Shown here: one piece after another, positions 1-10,193 of the stretch
How the letters are laid out: each line of letters begins with the position of its first letter
How positions within the stretch are numbered: the stretch's first letter is position 1
Assembly (NCBI GenBank): GCA_017448975.1
Contig: JAFSKN010000045.1
Location: forward strand, 1-64,000
Direction: 5' to 3'
Length of the DNA stretch: 64,000 bases
From: Clostridia bacterium
Lineage (GTDB): Bacteria; Bacillota; Clostridia; Christensenellales; Aristaeellaceae
Notes under the pieces: generated by a model
Database searches by the model: none
What the model saw: the letters and a program-made list of their open reading frames with translations, nothing else
Told to the model about the DNA's origin: nothing
Program-made: the position numbers and the translations under genes

Positions 1-115
1 ACGAACCGCCGATGACCGCCTGTGGCGGGAATTTCATCGGCGGTGAGATCAGCCGAAACAAGCAATCTCCGAAGGAGTTGCGCAGATTGAGGCTGCGGAT
101 GGAAGAAGCCCCCTG
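1..115 (-). repeat. Partial copy of dispersed palindromic repeat family A
   Basis: The first ~100 bases are close to the reverse complement of 20985-21090. They share the GCCGATGA...TCATCGGC stem, the following GATCTCACCGCC side and the AGGCTGCGG segment. The window edge cuts the element, so its outer CCCCC...AAGAAAG end is not seen. No gene is visible in 1-173 apart from this element. Confidence 0.75.
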
Positions 116-173
116 CCTCGTTTCATTGCTGACTTAAAGTGCCCTTTATGATTCATCGGGCATTGACTTGCCG

Positions 174-683
174 TTACTTTTTCCCCAGTCCGGTCAGGGC
201 TTCCAGGGCGCCGCCCAGCAGGCTGCCCACCAGGTCGCCGGTATCGCTGTCCTCCTGCACCTTCTTGGTGCCCTTAAGCACCGCCTCGGCGTCCTTCCGG
301 GCGGCGCTGCTGGCCGCGCGGTACAGTTCCAGGAATTTCTTTTCCGCGGCGGTCAGCTTCACGCTGCTGTCGGTAGCCGCGGGTTTTTTGGCGGTGGTCG
401 TGGCAGGCTTCTTGGCGGATGACGCGGCGGGCTTCTTCGCGGCGGACGTGGCGGGCTTTTGGGCGGTGACCAGCCCCGCCGCTTCCAGCAGGGATTTCTG
501 GGTGACGCCGCAGATTTTGGCGATGGCCTTTAATTCCGCCGCGGTCAAATCCTTTTCGCCCCGTTCCGCCTTGCTCAGCTCGGAGGCGGACAGCCCCTCG
601 ACCATCCCGGCCAGCTTTTCCTGGCTCAAGCCCTTCTTGGTGCGGGCCTCTTTGATCAGTTCCCCAACCTTCTTCTGTGCCAT
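174..683 (-). CDS. XRE-family HTH protein with Ala/Lys/Pro-rich tail
   Basis: This 169-residue protein begins with a cro/C1-type helix-turn-helix (about residues 5-65: LIKEARTKKGLSQEKLAG, then SASELSKAERGEKDLT). A low-complexity linker follows (about 73-108) in which KKPA-type units recur, like the tail of histone H1 or AlgP-type proteins. A short helical segment and a glycine-rich C-terminus (GDLVGSLLGGALEAL) end the protein. It presumably binds DNA, with the basic linker adding nonspecific affinity. A TTGCGC-17-TATGAT promoter and an AGAGG ribosome site lie upstream. It stands alone, so its target is not evident; a nucleoid-associated or stress role is possible but is inference. Confidence 0.85.
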   Translation of the reverse strand: MAQKKVGELIKEARTKKGLSQEKLAGMVEGLSASELSKAERGEKDLTAAELKAIAKICGVTQKSLLEAAGLVTAQKPATSAAKKPAASSAKKPATTTAKKPAATDSSVKLTAAEKKFLELYRAASSAARKDAEAVLKGTKKVQEDSDTGDLVGSLLGGALEALTGLGKK

Positions 684-712
684 ATAAAAACGCCTCTTTC
701 TGTTTTTCTTTC

Positions 713-741
713 ATCATACCACAGGGACAGCCTTAGCGCAA
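713..741 (-). promoter_or_regulatory. Promoter of the HTH gene
   Basis: Read on the minus strand: TTGCGC (736-741), a 17-bp spacer, then TATGAT (713-718), about 30 bp before the ATG at 683. Good sigma-A match. Confidence 0.55.
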
Positions 742-797
742 GGATGCCGTTCCATTTTTTGATACCTGTTCAAGCGAACGATGAAAAGGCATTTTTT

Positions 798-908
798 AGA
801 GTTGAGAGTGGAGCGTTGAGCGTTGAGATTTTATATAGTCAATCAAATCGGATTCTCTTGTGATAATCACTGTATTATTATCTCAACGCTTAACTCTCCA
901 CTCTGATT
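798..908. repeat. Inverted-repeat element, arms about 26 bp
   Basis: The left arm (about 804-829) contains GAGTGGAGCGTTGAGCGTTG. The right arm (about 880-905) is its reverse complement with about three mismatches. Roughly 50 AT-rich bases lie between. This is the only recognisable structure in the 684-949 gap between the HTH gene and the U32 gene. It looks like a small MITE-like or REP-like sequence; no second copy was seen in the window. Confidence 0.6.
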
Positions 909-949
909 GATAGCCTTCATTCATGTTCACGGCTATGCGGCACGATCCT

Positions 950-2173
950 TTACCCCCTGTGGTTCCGGTTGGGGCCCCGCAGGAAATCTCCTTCCCCGGC
1001 GGGCGGGGAGGGGATCTGCACCCGCTGCCCGGCGATGGACACGGTATCCACCTGTTCGCCGGTATCGCAAAGCGTGATGCTTTCCACCGGGAAGGATACG
1101 GGGCCCTGGGGACGGAGCAAATCCAGGGTATCGCCCACATAGAAGCGGTTTTTCACGTGGAGGGTGGCGACGCCGTCCCGCCAATCCTCCACCCGGGCCA
1201 CATACTCCATATCCTGGGTGAACCCCGCCGCCCCGGCGGCAGGGGTGGGAGCGCCGAAGTAAAAGCCCGTGTTGAAATCCCGGTGGCTGGCTTTCCGGAG
1301 CTCTCTTTCCAGCTCCGGCAGCAAGGCACGGTAGGCTGCTTCGCTTTCTTCCAAAGCGTCCAATGCCCGGCGGTAAGCGCCCACCACGGTGGCTACATAA
1401 TATTCCGTTTTCATGCGGCCTTCGATCTTTAAGCTGGCCACGCCCGCCCGGATCAGCTCCGGCAGATGGGATAGCATGTTCAGATCATAGGCGGACAAAA
1501 GATAGGTTCCCCGGGCATCTTCCTCGATGGGCCAGTATTCGCCGGGGCGCTTTTTCTCAACCAAGGCATATTCCCACCGGCAGGGCTGAGCGCAGGCGCC
1601 CCGGTTGCCGCCCCGGCCCGTCAGATGGTCGGACAGCATGCACCGGCCCGAATAGCTCATGCACATGGCCCCATGCACGAAGGCTTCAATTTCCAGAACG
1701 GGGGGCAGTTTTTCCCGCAGGGCGGCGATCCGTTCCAAGGATAATTCCCGGGCCAGCACGATCCGTTCCGCCCCGTGTTCATAATAGAATCGGGCGGCCT
1801 CGGCGTTCAGGGTGTTGGCCTGGGTGCTGATATGCAGCGGAAGGTTCGGCGTTTCCCGCCGCAGGGCAAGAAACGCGCCCAAATCGCTGACCAGCGCCGC
1901 GTCCACGCCCAGCGCTTCGGCGCGGCGGGCCGTTTCGATCAGCGTGGGCAATTCGTCCTCGTAGGGCAGAACGTTTAGGGTGAGATAGAATTTCTTTCCC
2001 TGTGCATGCACCAAAGAAAGGGCTTGCGCCAATTCCTCCCAGGTAAAATTCCCCGCGAATGCCCGCAGACCAAATTGGGGAAGCGCGCCGTAGACCGCGT
2101 CCGCCCCAAAGCGCAGGGCGGCTTTCAATTGGGCCATGCCCCCGGCGGGGGCCAGCAATTCCGGTAGAGCCAT
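950..2173 (-). CDS. U32 family peptidase (collagenase-like / RNA-modification family)
   Basis: A 407-residue protein that starts MALPELLAPAG, the usual opening of U32 proteins. It carries the family signature around residues 163-181 (EAFVHGAMCMSYSGRCMLS), followed by GNRGACAQPCRW with conserved cysteines. U32 members have been called collagenase-like proteases, but several (RlhA, TrhP) act in hydroxylation of rRNA or tRNA, and this short form is closer to that group than to a secreted protease: no signal peptide is visible. The start is supported by GGAGG eight bases upstream of the ATG. The C-terminal ~120 residues match the small beta-rich U32 C-terminal domain. Exact substrate unknown. Confidence 0.9.
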   Translation of the reverse strand: MALPELLAPAGGMAQLKAALRFGADAVYGALPQFGLRAFAGNFTWEELAQALSLVHAQGKKFYLTLNVLPYEDELPTLIETARRAEALGVDAALVSDLGAFLALRRETPNLPLHISTQANTLNAEAARFYYEHGAERIVLARELSLERIAALREKLPPVLEIEAFVHGAMCMSYSGRCMLSDHLTGRGGNRGACAQPCRWEYALVEKKRPGEYWPIEEDARGTYLLSAYDLNMLSHLPELIRAGVASLKIEGRMKTEYYVATVVGAYRRALDALEESEAAYRALLPELERELRKASHRDFNTGFYFGAPTPAAGAAGFTQDMEYVARVEDWRDGVATLHVKNRFYVGDTLDLLRPQGPVSFPVESITLCDTGEQVDTVSIAGQRVQIPSPPAGEGDFLRGPNRNHRG

Positions 2174-2243
2174 GCTTTCCTCCAGGTTTCAAAAATCCAT
2201 TTTCATGATAATGCATGGGCCTGGGAAAAGCAAGCGGGAAAAA

Positions 2244-2483
2244 TCAGAGAATACCCAGAAAGCGCAAAAGAGAATCCCACAGCGGCCAGACGAAAACCAC
2301 CTCTGTTTCGTCCTCCGGCGCTTCCCCATCCGCTTGTGCCAAAAGCAAAGCGTCTTCGTACATTACGCCCCACAAGGCGCAGCTTCCTTCCCTTGTCCGG
2401 CGAAATTCTCCCAGCGCCCCGCACGCCATCCCTAAAATCAGCGCCAAAACCAGCACGCCCGCGATCATCCGCAGCTTCCGCAT
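2244..2483 (-). CDS. Small membrane-anchored or secreted hypothetical protein
   Basis: A 79-residue protein. The start at 2483 is chosen because AAGGAAGGG sits just upstream; an in-frame ATG at 2528 lacks such a site. Residues 1-25 form a basic, then hydrophobic, N-terminus ending in GALGE, a plausible signal peptide or anchor. The remainder is short, acidic in the middle (APEDETE) and ends in a hydrophobic stretch (WPLWDSLLRFLGIL). It sits between murG and the U32 gene on the same strand. I recognise no family. Confidence 0.5.
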   Translation of the reverse strand: MRKLRMIAGVLVLALILGMACGALGEFRRTREGSCALWGVMYEDALLLAQADGEAPEDETEVVFVWPLWDSLLRFLGIL

Positions 2484-2539
2484 AAACCATCCCTTCCTTT
2501 CGGGATTCAGCATGCGCGGAAGGAACAAAAACTATACAC

Positions 2540-2575
2540 ACAAAAAAGCCCCTCCGTTTGGGGAAAGGCTTTCGG
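2540..2575 (-). terminator. Probable terminator of murG
   Basis: On the minus strand, a CCCC...GGGGC hairpin with flanking AGCC/GGCT pairing is followed by six T residues. It lies 18 bases past the murG stop. The stem is imperfect. Confidence 0.45.
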
Positions 2576-2592
2576 CTATATGGGTTATGCGC

Positions 2593-3660
2593 TCACGCTT
2601 TTTTCTCCGCTTCGTGGATCAGTTTCAGCACTGGCATCGTGCCGTCGGCGGGCGGGGCCTGGGTGAGATTGCGGATCAGATGATCCCTGTCCTTTTGCAG
2701 TTCCAGGATAGCGTCATACAGGGAATCGGCGGTCATGTTTTCCTGGGCCAGCACATGGCACAGGCCCCGCTGGCGGAAGGATTCGGCGTTTAGAATCTGG
2801 TCGCCCCGGCTGGCTCCCTTGGGATAGGGGACCAGCAGCATGGGCTTTTTCAGGGCCTGAAACTCGCAGATGGCGTTGCTGCCCGCCCGGGAGAGCACCA
2901 GATCGGCGCAGGCCAGGGCGTCTGGCAGATCGTCGGACAGGAATTCAAACTGCTTGTAGCCCGGCAGGGTGTTCAGGCTTTCATCCAGGTTGCCCTTGCC
3001 GGTCAGGTGCAGCACGTCCATGGTTTCCAGCAGCCTCGGCAAGGCCGCGCGAAGGGCTTCGTTCACCTTCTGAGCCCCAATGGAGCCGCCCATCATCAGC
3101 AGGATGGGCTTGTTGCCCGAAAATCCGGTGAGCTTCAAGCCCTTTTCCCGTGTGCCGGAAAACAGCTCCGGCCGCATGGGCGTGCCGGTGCATACGCCCT
3201 TTTCGCCCAAAGCCTTGGCGCACTCCGGGAAGGTGGTGGCTACCCGCCGGGCGAATTTGGAACATATTTTGTTGGCAAGGCCGGGGGTCAGGTCGCTTTC
3301 GTGGCAGACGACGGGCACCCCGTGGAGCCACGCACCCACCACCACGGGCACGGACACGAAGCCGCCCTTGGAAAAGCACACGTCGGGTTTCAGCTTGCCC
3401 ATGAGGCGGGCGGACTGAAAGGCCCCGTGGATCACCCGGAAGGGGTCGATAAAGTTCTGCCAGTCGAAATACCGGCGCAGCTTGCCGCTTTTCACCGCGT
3501 GGTAGGTGACGCCGGGCAGCGCCATCATTTGATGCTCAATGCCGTTTTCGGTGCCGATATAGTGCACGTCATAGCCCTCATTCAGCAGATGGGGCAAAAT
3601 GGCCATGTGGGGCGTCACGTGGCCCGCCGTGCCGCCGCCGGTCAATACGATGCGCTTCAA
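2593..3660 (-). CDS. murG: MurG, UDP-GlcNAc:lipid I GlcNAc-transferase
   Basis: Transfers GlcNAc from UDP-GlcNAc to lipid I to give lipid II, on the cytoplasmic face of the membrane. The protein (355 residues, normal for MurG) has the N-terminal glycine-rich loop GGGTAGHVTP, a central GGSIGAQKVNEAL and the donor-site region SRAGSNAICEF followed by GDQILNAE. The start is placed at a TTG (3658-3660): AAGGAGG lies eight bases before it, whereas an upstream in-frame GTG (3678) would put that ribosome site inside the gene. It is separate from any mur/fts cluster. A near-consensus TATAAT lies about 38-43 bp upstream of the TTG, and a long hairpin of repeat family A separates it from tex. Confidence 0.9.
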   Translation of the reverse strand: MKRIVLTGGGTAGHVTPHMAILPHLLNEGYDVHYIGTENGIEHQMMALPGVTYHAVKSGKLRRYFDWQNFIDPFRVIHGAFQSARLMGKLKPDVCFSKGGFVSVPVVVGAWLHGVPVVCHESDLTPGLANKICSKFARRVATTFPECAKALGEKGVCTGTPMRPELFSGTREKGLKLTGFSGNKPILLMMGGSIGAQKVNEALRAALPRLLETMDVLHLTGKGNLDESLNTLPGYKQFEFLSDDLPDALACADLVLSRAGSNAICEFQALKKPMLLVPYPKGASRGDQILNAESFRQRGLCHVLAQENMTADSLYDAILELQKDRDHLIRNLTQAPPADGTMPVLKLIHEAEKKA

Positions 3661-3741
3661 GTCGATTTCCTCCTTCACATTCCGGTCAGATCCATTATGA
3701 TATTATATCGTCATGTAACAAAGAATACACTTATCCTTATA

Positions 3742-3806
3742 GCTTTCTCGGAAAGGGGGTCTGGGGGAAAACCTCTCTTTGGCTACAAAGAGAGGTTTTC
3801 CCCCAG
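3742..3806 (-). repeat. Palindromic repeat family A, short form (21-bp stem)
   Basis: Arms 3761-3781 and 3786-3806 are perfect 21-bp reverse complements around a 4-base loop (arm begins CTGGGGGAAAACCTCTCTTT). On the minus strand the hairpin is followed by the family tail CCTTTCCGAGAAAGC (3743-3757). It fills most of the tex-murG gap and may also act as a terminator or mRNA stabiliser. Confidence 0.85.
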
Positions 3807-3813
3807 TTTCGTT

Positions 3814-5964
<2,151 letters not shown>

Positions 5965-5979
5965 AAAGCAGAATCCTCC

Positions 5980-7338
5980 TTAAAGGAATGGAATTTCATT
6001 AGAGAAGGACAGTTTTCTGATCTTGTGATAATAGGTGACCATGAGCAGCACCTCCGCCCCCGCCCACGCGGCGGGCTCGGCGAAGAAGATGCCGTTCTGC
6101 CCCAGCCACAGGGGCAGCAGCAGCGCAGCGCTGATGCGCATGACCATTTCCGCGCCGCCGGACAGCATGGGCGTCACCGTGTCCCCCATGCCCTGGAGGG
6201 CGCTGCGGTACACATACAGCAAATACAGGGTAAACAGCCCGCCCAGCATGATATGCAGATACCGCAGGGCCACGGAAAGCACTTCCTCCTTCCGGGCCGC
6301 TTCCGGGTCCACGAACAGGGAAAGCACCGCCCGTCCCGAAAGGAACAGGATCAGCGCGATGGCGAAGGACGTGACCAGGGCCATCAGCACCCCGGCCCGC
6401 ACGCCGTTTTTCAGCCGTTCCTTCTTGCCCGCCCCGTAATTCTGGCCCGCGTAGGCGGCGATAGCCCCGCCGTAGGAAACGGCGGCCATTTCCATCATGC
6501 CGTAGAGCTTATTGGTGGCGGTGAAGCCCGCGATAAAGATGCTGCCGCAGCCGTTGATCGCCCGCTGCACCACCATGCTGCCCAGGCCGATGATCACATT
6601 CTGGGCCGCCATGGGCGAGCCTAAATACATGAGCCGCCGGGCCAGCGCCCCGTCCCATTTGAGGTCCCCGCGCCCGAACCGCAGAGCGGGCATGCGGCGC
6701 ACCAGCGAAAAACAATACACCGCGGCGCTTCCCTGGGCGATCAGGGTGGCCGCCGCCGCCCCTGCCACGCTCCAGTGAAACGCGATCACAAACAGCCCGT
6801 CCAAAGCGATATTGACCCCGGATGCGATCAGCATGGCGACCAGCGGCGTTTTGGAATCGCCCACTGCCCGCAGCATGGCGGCCTGCACGTTATACGCCGC
6901 GTAAATGGGTACGCCGCACATGATGATGCGCAGGTACAGCGCGGCCTGGGGGAAAATATCCGCCGGAGTATGCAGCGCCCGCAATATGGGCCCGGTGAGC
7001 GATTGGCTGAGCACGATCACGGCGGCGGAAATCATGCCTGTCAGCACCACAGACATGGCCGCCGCCCGCCGCACGCCCCCCGCATCCCCCGCGCCGAACC
7101 GCTGGGAAATGAGCACGGAAAAGCCCTGGGTGCACCCCATGACGGAGGCCAAGAACAGCCAGCACAGCCAATCCGCCGCGCCCACCGCCGCCAGGGCGTC
7201 GATCCCCGCGAAGCGGCCCACGAAGGCCCCGTCCACGATGGTATACAGCTGCTGGCACACGTTGCCCGCCATCATGGGCAGGGCGAACGCCATGATCAGC
7301 CGGGCCGGTTTTCCCTGGGTCATGTCCGTGGCGCGCAT
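5980..7338 (-). CDS. MATE family efflux transporter
   Basis: A 452-residue polytopic membrane protein with about 12 transmembrane helices in two pseudo-repeats. Features include the opening MTQGKPARLIMAFALPMMAG, QQLYTIVDGAFVGRFAG in the first helices, and NVQAAMLRAVGDSKTPL near the end of the first half, all typical of the NorM/DinF-like MATE group in Clostridia. It probably exports cationic drugs or metabolites against Na+ or H+. The start at 7338 is set by GGAGG six bases upstream; the frame stays open further upstream, but that part would overlap the promoter. Transcribed from TTGCGT-17-TATAAT at 7376-7404, probably together with tex. Confidence 0.9.
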   Translation of the reverse strand: MRATDMTQGKPARLIMAFALPMMAGNVCQQLYTIVDGAFVGRFAGIDALAAVGAADWLCWLFLASVMGCTQGFSVLISQRFGAGDAGGVRRAAAMSVVLTGMISAAVIVLSQSLTGPILRALHTPADIFPQAALYLRIIMCGVPIYAAYNVQAAMLRAVGDSKTPLVAMLIASGVNIALDGLFVIAFHWSVAGAAAATLIAQGSAAVYCFSLVRRMPALRFGRGDLKWDGALARRLMYLGSPMAAQNVIIGLGSMVVQRAINGCGSIFIAGFTATNKLYGMMEMAAVSYGGAIAAYAGQNYGAGKKERLKNGVRAGVLMALVTSFAIALILFLSGRAVLSLFVDPEAARKEEVLSVALRYLHIMLGGLFTLYLLYVYRSALQGMGDTVTPMLSGGAEMVMRISAALLLPLWLGQNGIFFAEPAAWAGAEVLLMVTYYHKIRKLSFSNEIPFL

Positions 7339-7375
7339 GCAAGTCCTCCGCTTCCAGAAAAAATGGGCAAAAGCC

Positions 7376-7404
7376 ATTATAAGGGATTTTGGCAAGAAAC
7401 GCAA
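7376..7404 (-). promoter_or_regulatory. Promoter of the MATE-tex unit
   Basis: Minus strand: TTGCGT (7399-7404), 17-bp spacer, TATAAT (7376-7381), about 38 bp before the MATE ATG. It lies back to back with the metG T-box promoter. Confidence 0.6.
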
Positions 7405-7411
7405 GAATCGC

Positions 7412-7440
7412 TTGACAATAGGGCATAAAATCGGTAAGAT
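7412..7440 (+). promoter_or_regulatory. Promoter of the metG T-box leader
   Basis: TTGACA (7412-7417), 17-bp spacer, TAAGAT (7435-7440). It precedes the T-box leader and diverges from the MATE promoter. Confidence 0.7.
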
Positions 7441-7446
7441 ATAAGG

Positions 7447-7893
7447 CACATGCGAGGAAAGGGAGAGTACCCGGCAAGGCCGCGCCCAGAGAGCCGCGAA
7501 GAGGTGGAAGCGCGGCGGCGGACGGCGGGGGAACATGGCCCCGGAGCATGCGGGAGCAAGCACGTTCAGCCCCCGCCGGGCGGCGCCGATATCCGCCGCA
7601 ATGAAGGCGCATTTCCCGAAAGAAATTTAGTTTTCTGGGGGAAACCATTCTTCCAGCCACGCAGGTTTAGCCGCGTGGCGCGACAGAAGCCAAGCTGCTT
7701 AGCGCAACAGCGCGGGCAAGCGAAGCGCAGGCCGTGCGAAGAAATTCCAAAGAATGGTTCCCACCAGGCCCCCTTCCAAGAAAGGCATAAGGGGGGCATC
7801 TCTTAATGCTTCCTGGCGGGCAATGCGTGAATCAGGGTGGTACAGCGTACAATTACGCCCCTGCATCGACAAAATCGGTGCGGGGGCTTTCAT
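7447..7893 (+). ncRNA. T-box leader controlling metG (methionine specifier)
   Basis: Stem I landmarks occur in order: GGAAAGGGAGAGTA near 7455-7470, the AGAGAGCC S-turn/K-turn segment (~7491), the AGAGGTGGAAGC distal loop (~7500) and GAACATGGCC at 7531-7540, whose ATG (7535-7537) is the expected Met specifier. The T-box proper, AGGGTGGTACAGCG (7834-7847), differs from consensus at one base. Its TGGT would pair with a tRNA 3' end carrying discriminator A, as in tRNA-Met. A GC-rich terminator (GCCCCTGCATCG / CGGTGCGGGGGC, about 7857-7887) ends in CTTTC. Uncharged tRNA-Met should favour the antiterminator and raise metG transcription. The part between Stem I and the T-box is stretched by an inserted repeat at 7635-7797. 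Confidence 0.88.
7635..7797 (+). repeat. Palindromic repeat family A, long form, inside the T-box leader
   Basis: Left arm CTGGGGGAAACCATTCTT starts at 7635. The matching AAGAATGGTTCCCACCAG is at 7750-7767, followed by the family tail CCTTCCAAGAAAGGCATAAGG. The interior (~95 bases) is GC-rich with smaller inverted repeats (CCACGCAGG...CCGCGTGG). It has the same layout as the copy at 20875-21118. Confidence 0.75.
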
Positions 7894-7926
7894 CTTCCGC
7901 ATCAGGCAGAAAAGGAGAGGATCAAC

Positions 7927-9945
7927 ATGGCAGAAAAGAAAACCTTCTACATCACCACACCCATTTACTACCCCTCTGGCAACATGACCATCGGCCACAC
8001 CTACACCACCGTGGCGGCGGACACCATGACCCGGTTCAAGAAAATGCAGGGGTATGATACCTACTTCCTCACCGGCACCGACGAGCACGGCCAGAAGATC
8101 GAAAAGAAAGCCGCCGAGGCGGGCGTTTCCCCCATCCAGTACGTGGACAAGATCGTGGACGAAACCAAGGAGCTGTGGAAGCTGATGAATATCGACTACG
8201 ACGATTTCATCCGCACCAGCGAAGACCGGCACACAAAGATCGTGCAGAAAATCTTCCGCCGGTTCTACGAACAGGGCGACATTTACAAGGCCGAGTACGA
8301 AGGCATGTACTGTACCCCCTGCGAAAGCTTCTGGACCCCCACCCAGCTGGTGGAAAAGGACGGGGAAAAGGTGTGCCCGGACTGCGGCCGCCCCTGCCAG
8401 CCCATGAAGGAGGAAAGCTACTTCTTCCGTATGAGCAAATATCAGGATTGGATGATCGATTACATCGAAACCCATCCCGATTTCATCCAGCCCGCCAAGC
8501 GCGCCAACGAGATGCTGAACAACTTCTTAAAGCCGGGCCTCCAGGATCTGTGCGTCAGCCGCACCAGCGTCAAGTGGGGCATCCCCGTGGACTTTGACGA
8601 AAAGCACACCGTATACGTGTGGATCGACGCCCTTTCCAACTACATCACCGCCCTGGGCTACGGCACGGATCACGACGAGCTCTTTAAGAAGTACTGGCCC
8701 GCTGACGTGCATCTGGTAGGCAAGGAGATCGTGCGCTTCCACACCATCTACTGGCCCATCATGCTCCACGCTTTGGGCCTGCCCCTGCCCAAGCAGGTGT
8801 TCGGCCACGGCTGGCTGCTGTTCGGTGCCGACCGCATGAGCAAATCCAAGGGCAACGTGGTCTATCCCCAGCCCATCGTGGCCCGCTACGGCGTGGACAG
8901 CCTGCGCTATTACCTCATGCGCGAAATGCCCTTCGGCGCGGACGGCAACTACACCAACGAATCCTTCCTCACCCGCATGAACGCCGACCTTGCCAACGAT
9001 TTGGGCAATCTGGTGTCCCGCACCGTGGCCATGATCGAAAAGTACTTTGACGGCGTCGTGCCCGCCTGGACGGACGCCGTGGACGAAGCGCTGGACACGC
9101 CCCTCAAGGAGCACTGCGCCGCCCTGCCCGCCCTGGTTTCGGAGCAGATGGATAAATTGCAGTTCTCCCAGGCCCTGGTGGAAATTTGGAAGGTCATCGG
9201 CGAATGCAACAAGTACATCGACCAGACCCAGCCCTGGGTGCTGGGCAAGGACCCGGAGAAGAAGGACAGGCTGGCGAATGTGCTTTTGACCTTAGCGGAG
9301 TGCGTGCGCTTCGTGGCCGTGCTGATCCAGCCCTTCATGCCCTCCACCCCCGCCCGTATCTTTGAACAGCTGGGCGTGAAGGAGGTCGCCCTCAAATCCT
9401 GGGATTCCCTGTCGGCCTTCGGCGCGCTGCCCGCCGGGATCAAGGTCTGCAAGGGCGAAGCCCTGTTCCCCCGCATCGACGTGAGAAAGGAACTGGAAGC
9501 CCTGAGCGGAAAGGAAGAGAAGAAGGAAGAAAAACCCGCGCCCCAGCCTGAAAAGAAGGAGCAGAAGCCCGAAAAGAAGGAAAAGAAAAAGGTCGAAATC
9601 CCCGAGGGCTGCATCGGCTTTGACGATTTCGAGAAGATCAAGCTGCGGGTGGCCCGGGTGATCACCTGCGAACGGGTGGAAAAGAGCGAAAAGCTGCTGA
9701 AATTCCGCCTGTCTTTAGGCGACGAGGAACGCACCGTGCTCTCCGGCATCGCCAAGTTCCACGATCCCGAGGCTTTGGTGGGCCAGAAGCTGATCCTGCT
9801 GGCGAATTTAGCCCCTCGGAAGATCATGGGCATCGAAAGCCAGGGCATGTTGCTCTCCGCCGTGAAGGTGAACGAGGATGGCAGTGAAACCCTGCGCCTG
9901 CTCACCGCCGACCCCATCATGCCCGACGGTGCGGAAATCGGCTGA
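7927..9945 (+). CDS. metG: Methionyl-tRNA synthetase with C-terminal tRNA-binding domain
   Basis: Charges tRNA-Met in the cytoplasm. The 672-residue protein has the class I HIGH-type motif (TIGHTYTT, ~20), a zinc-knuckle insertion with CTPC (~129) and CPDCGRPC (~155), and the KMSKS loop as RMSKSKGN (~303). A Lys/Glu-rich linker (~520-560) joins the core to a Trbp111/EMAPII-like dimerisation and tRNA-binding domain (~565-672, FEKIKLRVARVITCERVEKSE). The start is placed at 7927 because AAAGGAGAGG lies just upstream and MAEKKTFYITTPIYYP is the usual opening; an earlier in-frame ATG falls inside the T-box antiterminator. Regulated by the T-box leader. Confidence 0.96.
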   Translation: MAEKKTFYITTPIYYPSGNMTIGHTYTTVAADTMTRFKKMQGYDTYFLTGTDEHGQKIEKKAAEAGVSPIQYVDKIVDETKELWKLMNIDYDDFIRTSEDRHTKIVQKIFRRFYEQGDIYKAEYEGMYCTPCESFWTPTQLVEKDGEKVCPDCGRPCQPMKEESYFFRMSKYQDWMIDYIETHPDFIQPAKRANEMLNNFLKPGLQDLCVSRTSVKWGIPVDFDEKHTVYVWIDALSNYITALGYGTDHDELFKKYWPADVHLVGKEIVRFHTIYWPIMLHALGLPLPKQVFGHGWLLFGADRMSKSKGNVVYPQPIVARYGVDSLRYYLMREMPFGADGNYTNESFLTRMNADLANDLGNLVSRTVAMIEKYFDGVVPAWTDAVDEALDTPLKEHCAALPALVSEQMDKLQFSQALVEIWKVIGECNKYIDQTQPWVLGKDPEKKDRLANVLLTLAECVRFVAVLIQPFMPSTPARIFEQLGVKEVALKSWDSLSAFGALPAGIKVCKGEALFPRIDVRKELEALSGKEEKKEEKPAPQPEKKEQKPEKKEKKKVEIPEGCIGFDDFEKIKLRVARVITCERVEKSEKLLKFRLSLGDEERTVLSGIAKFHDPEALVGQKLILLANLAPRKIMGIESQGMLLSAVKVNEDGSETLRLLTADPIMPDGAEIG

Positions 9946-9967
9946 CACACAACGAGTGAAATATTTA

Positions 9968-10030
9968 GCGGGGGAAACCGCTCTTTGGATGCCAAAGAGC
10001 GGTTTCCCCCGCACCCCTTTCCGAGAAAGC
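9968..10030 (+). repeat. Palindromic repeat family A, short form (21-bp stem)
   Basis: Arms 9968-9988 and 9992-10012 form a perfect 21-bp stem around a 3-base loop, followed by the tail CCCTTTCCGAGAAAGC. Compared with the 3761-3806 copy, stem bases differ on both arms in a compensating way (CCGCTC/GAGCGG against CCTCTC/GAGAGG). It follows metG and may serve as its terminator. Confidence 0.88.
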
Positions 10031-10066
10031 AACAAAATCGCAGGGGGACGGTTTTGCAGATTTTTC

Positions 10067-10095
10067 TTGCCGTGCTTTGGAACATGCGTTATAAT
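10067..10095 (+). promoter_or_regulatory. Promoter of the MFS leader/efflux unit
   Basis: TTGCCG (10067-10072), 17-bp spacer, TATAAT (10090-10095), 35 bp before the leader-peptide ATG. Confidence 0.65.
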
Positions 10096-10130
10096 CGAAG
10101 TATCAAATTCATGAATCGTGGAGGCAGCCT

Positions 10131-10193
10131 ATGAAACATACAAGCTTAGGCGTATCTTTCGCCGCAGATGTCTTTGCTCCGCGCAAGGTCTGA
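10131..10193 (+). CDS. Putative 20-residue regulatory leader peptide
   Basis: A short reading frame (MKHTSLGVSFAADVFAPRKV) with a strong GGAGG six bases before its ATG. It sits between a good promoter and the MFS efflux gene, 98 bases before the MFS start. Its last third overlaps CTTTGCTCC (10172-10180), the exact complement of the MFS ribosome-binding region GGAGCAAAG (10279-10287). This is the arrangement of translational or transcriptional attenuators in front of erm, mef/msr and similar resistance genes, where a drug-stalled ribosome on the leader changes the downstream fold. The peptide itself matches no leader I can name. Confidence 0.6.
   Translation: MKHTSLGVSFAADVFAPRKV

Noticed and set aside
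7566-7806. Small proteins encoded in the metG leader
   Set aside because: Short frames on both strands there coincide with the T-box and the inserted repeat and have no ribosome sites.
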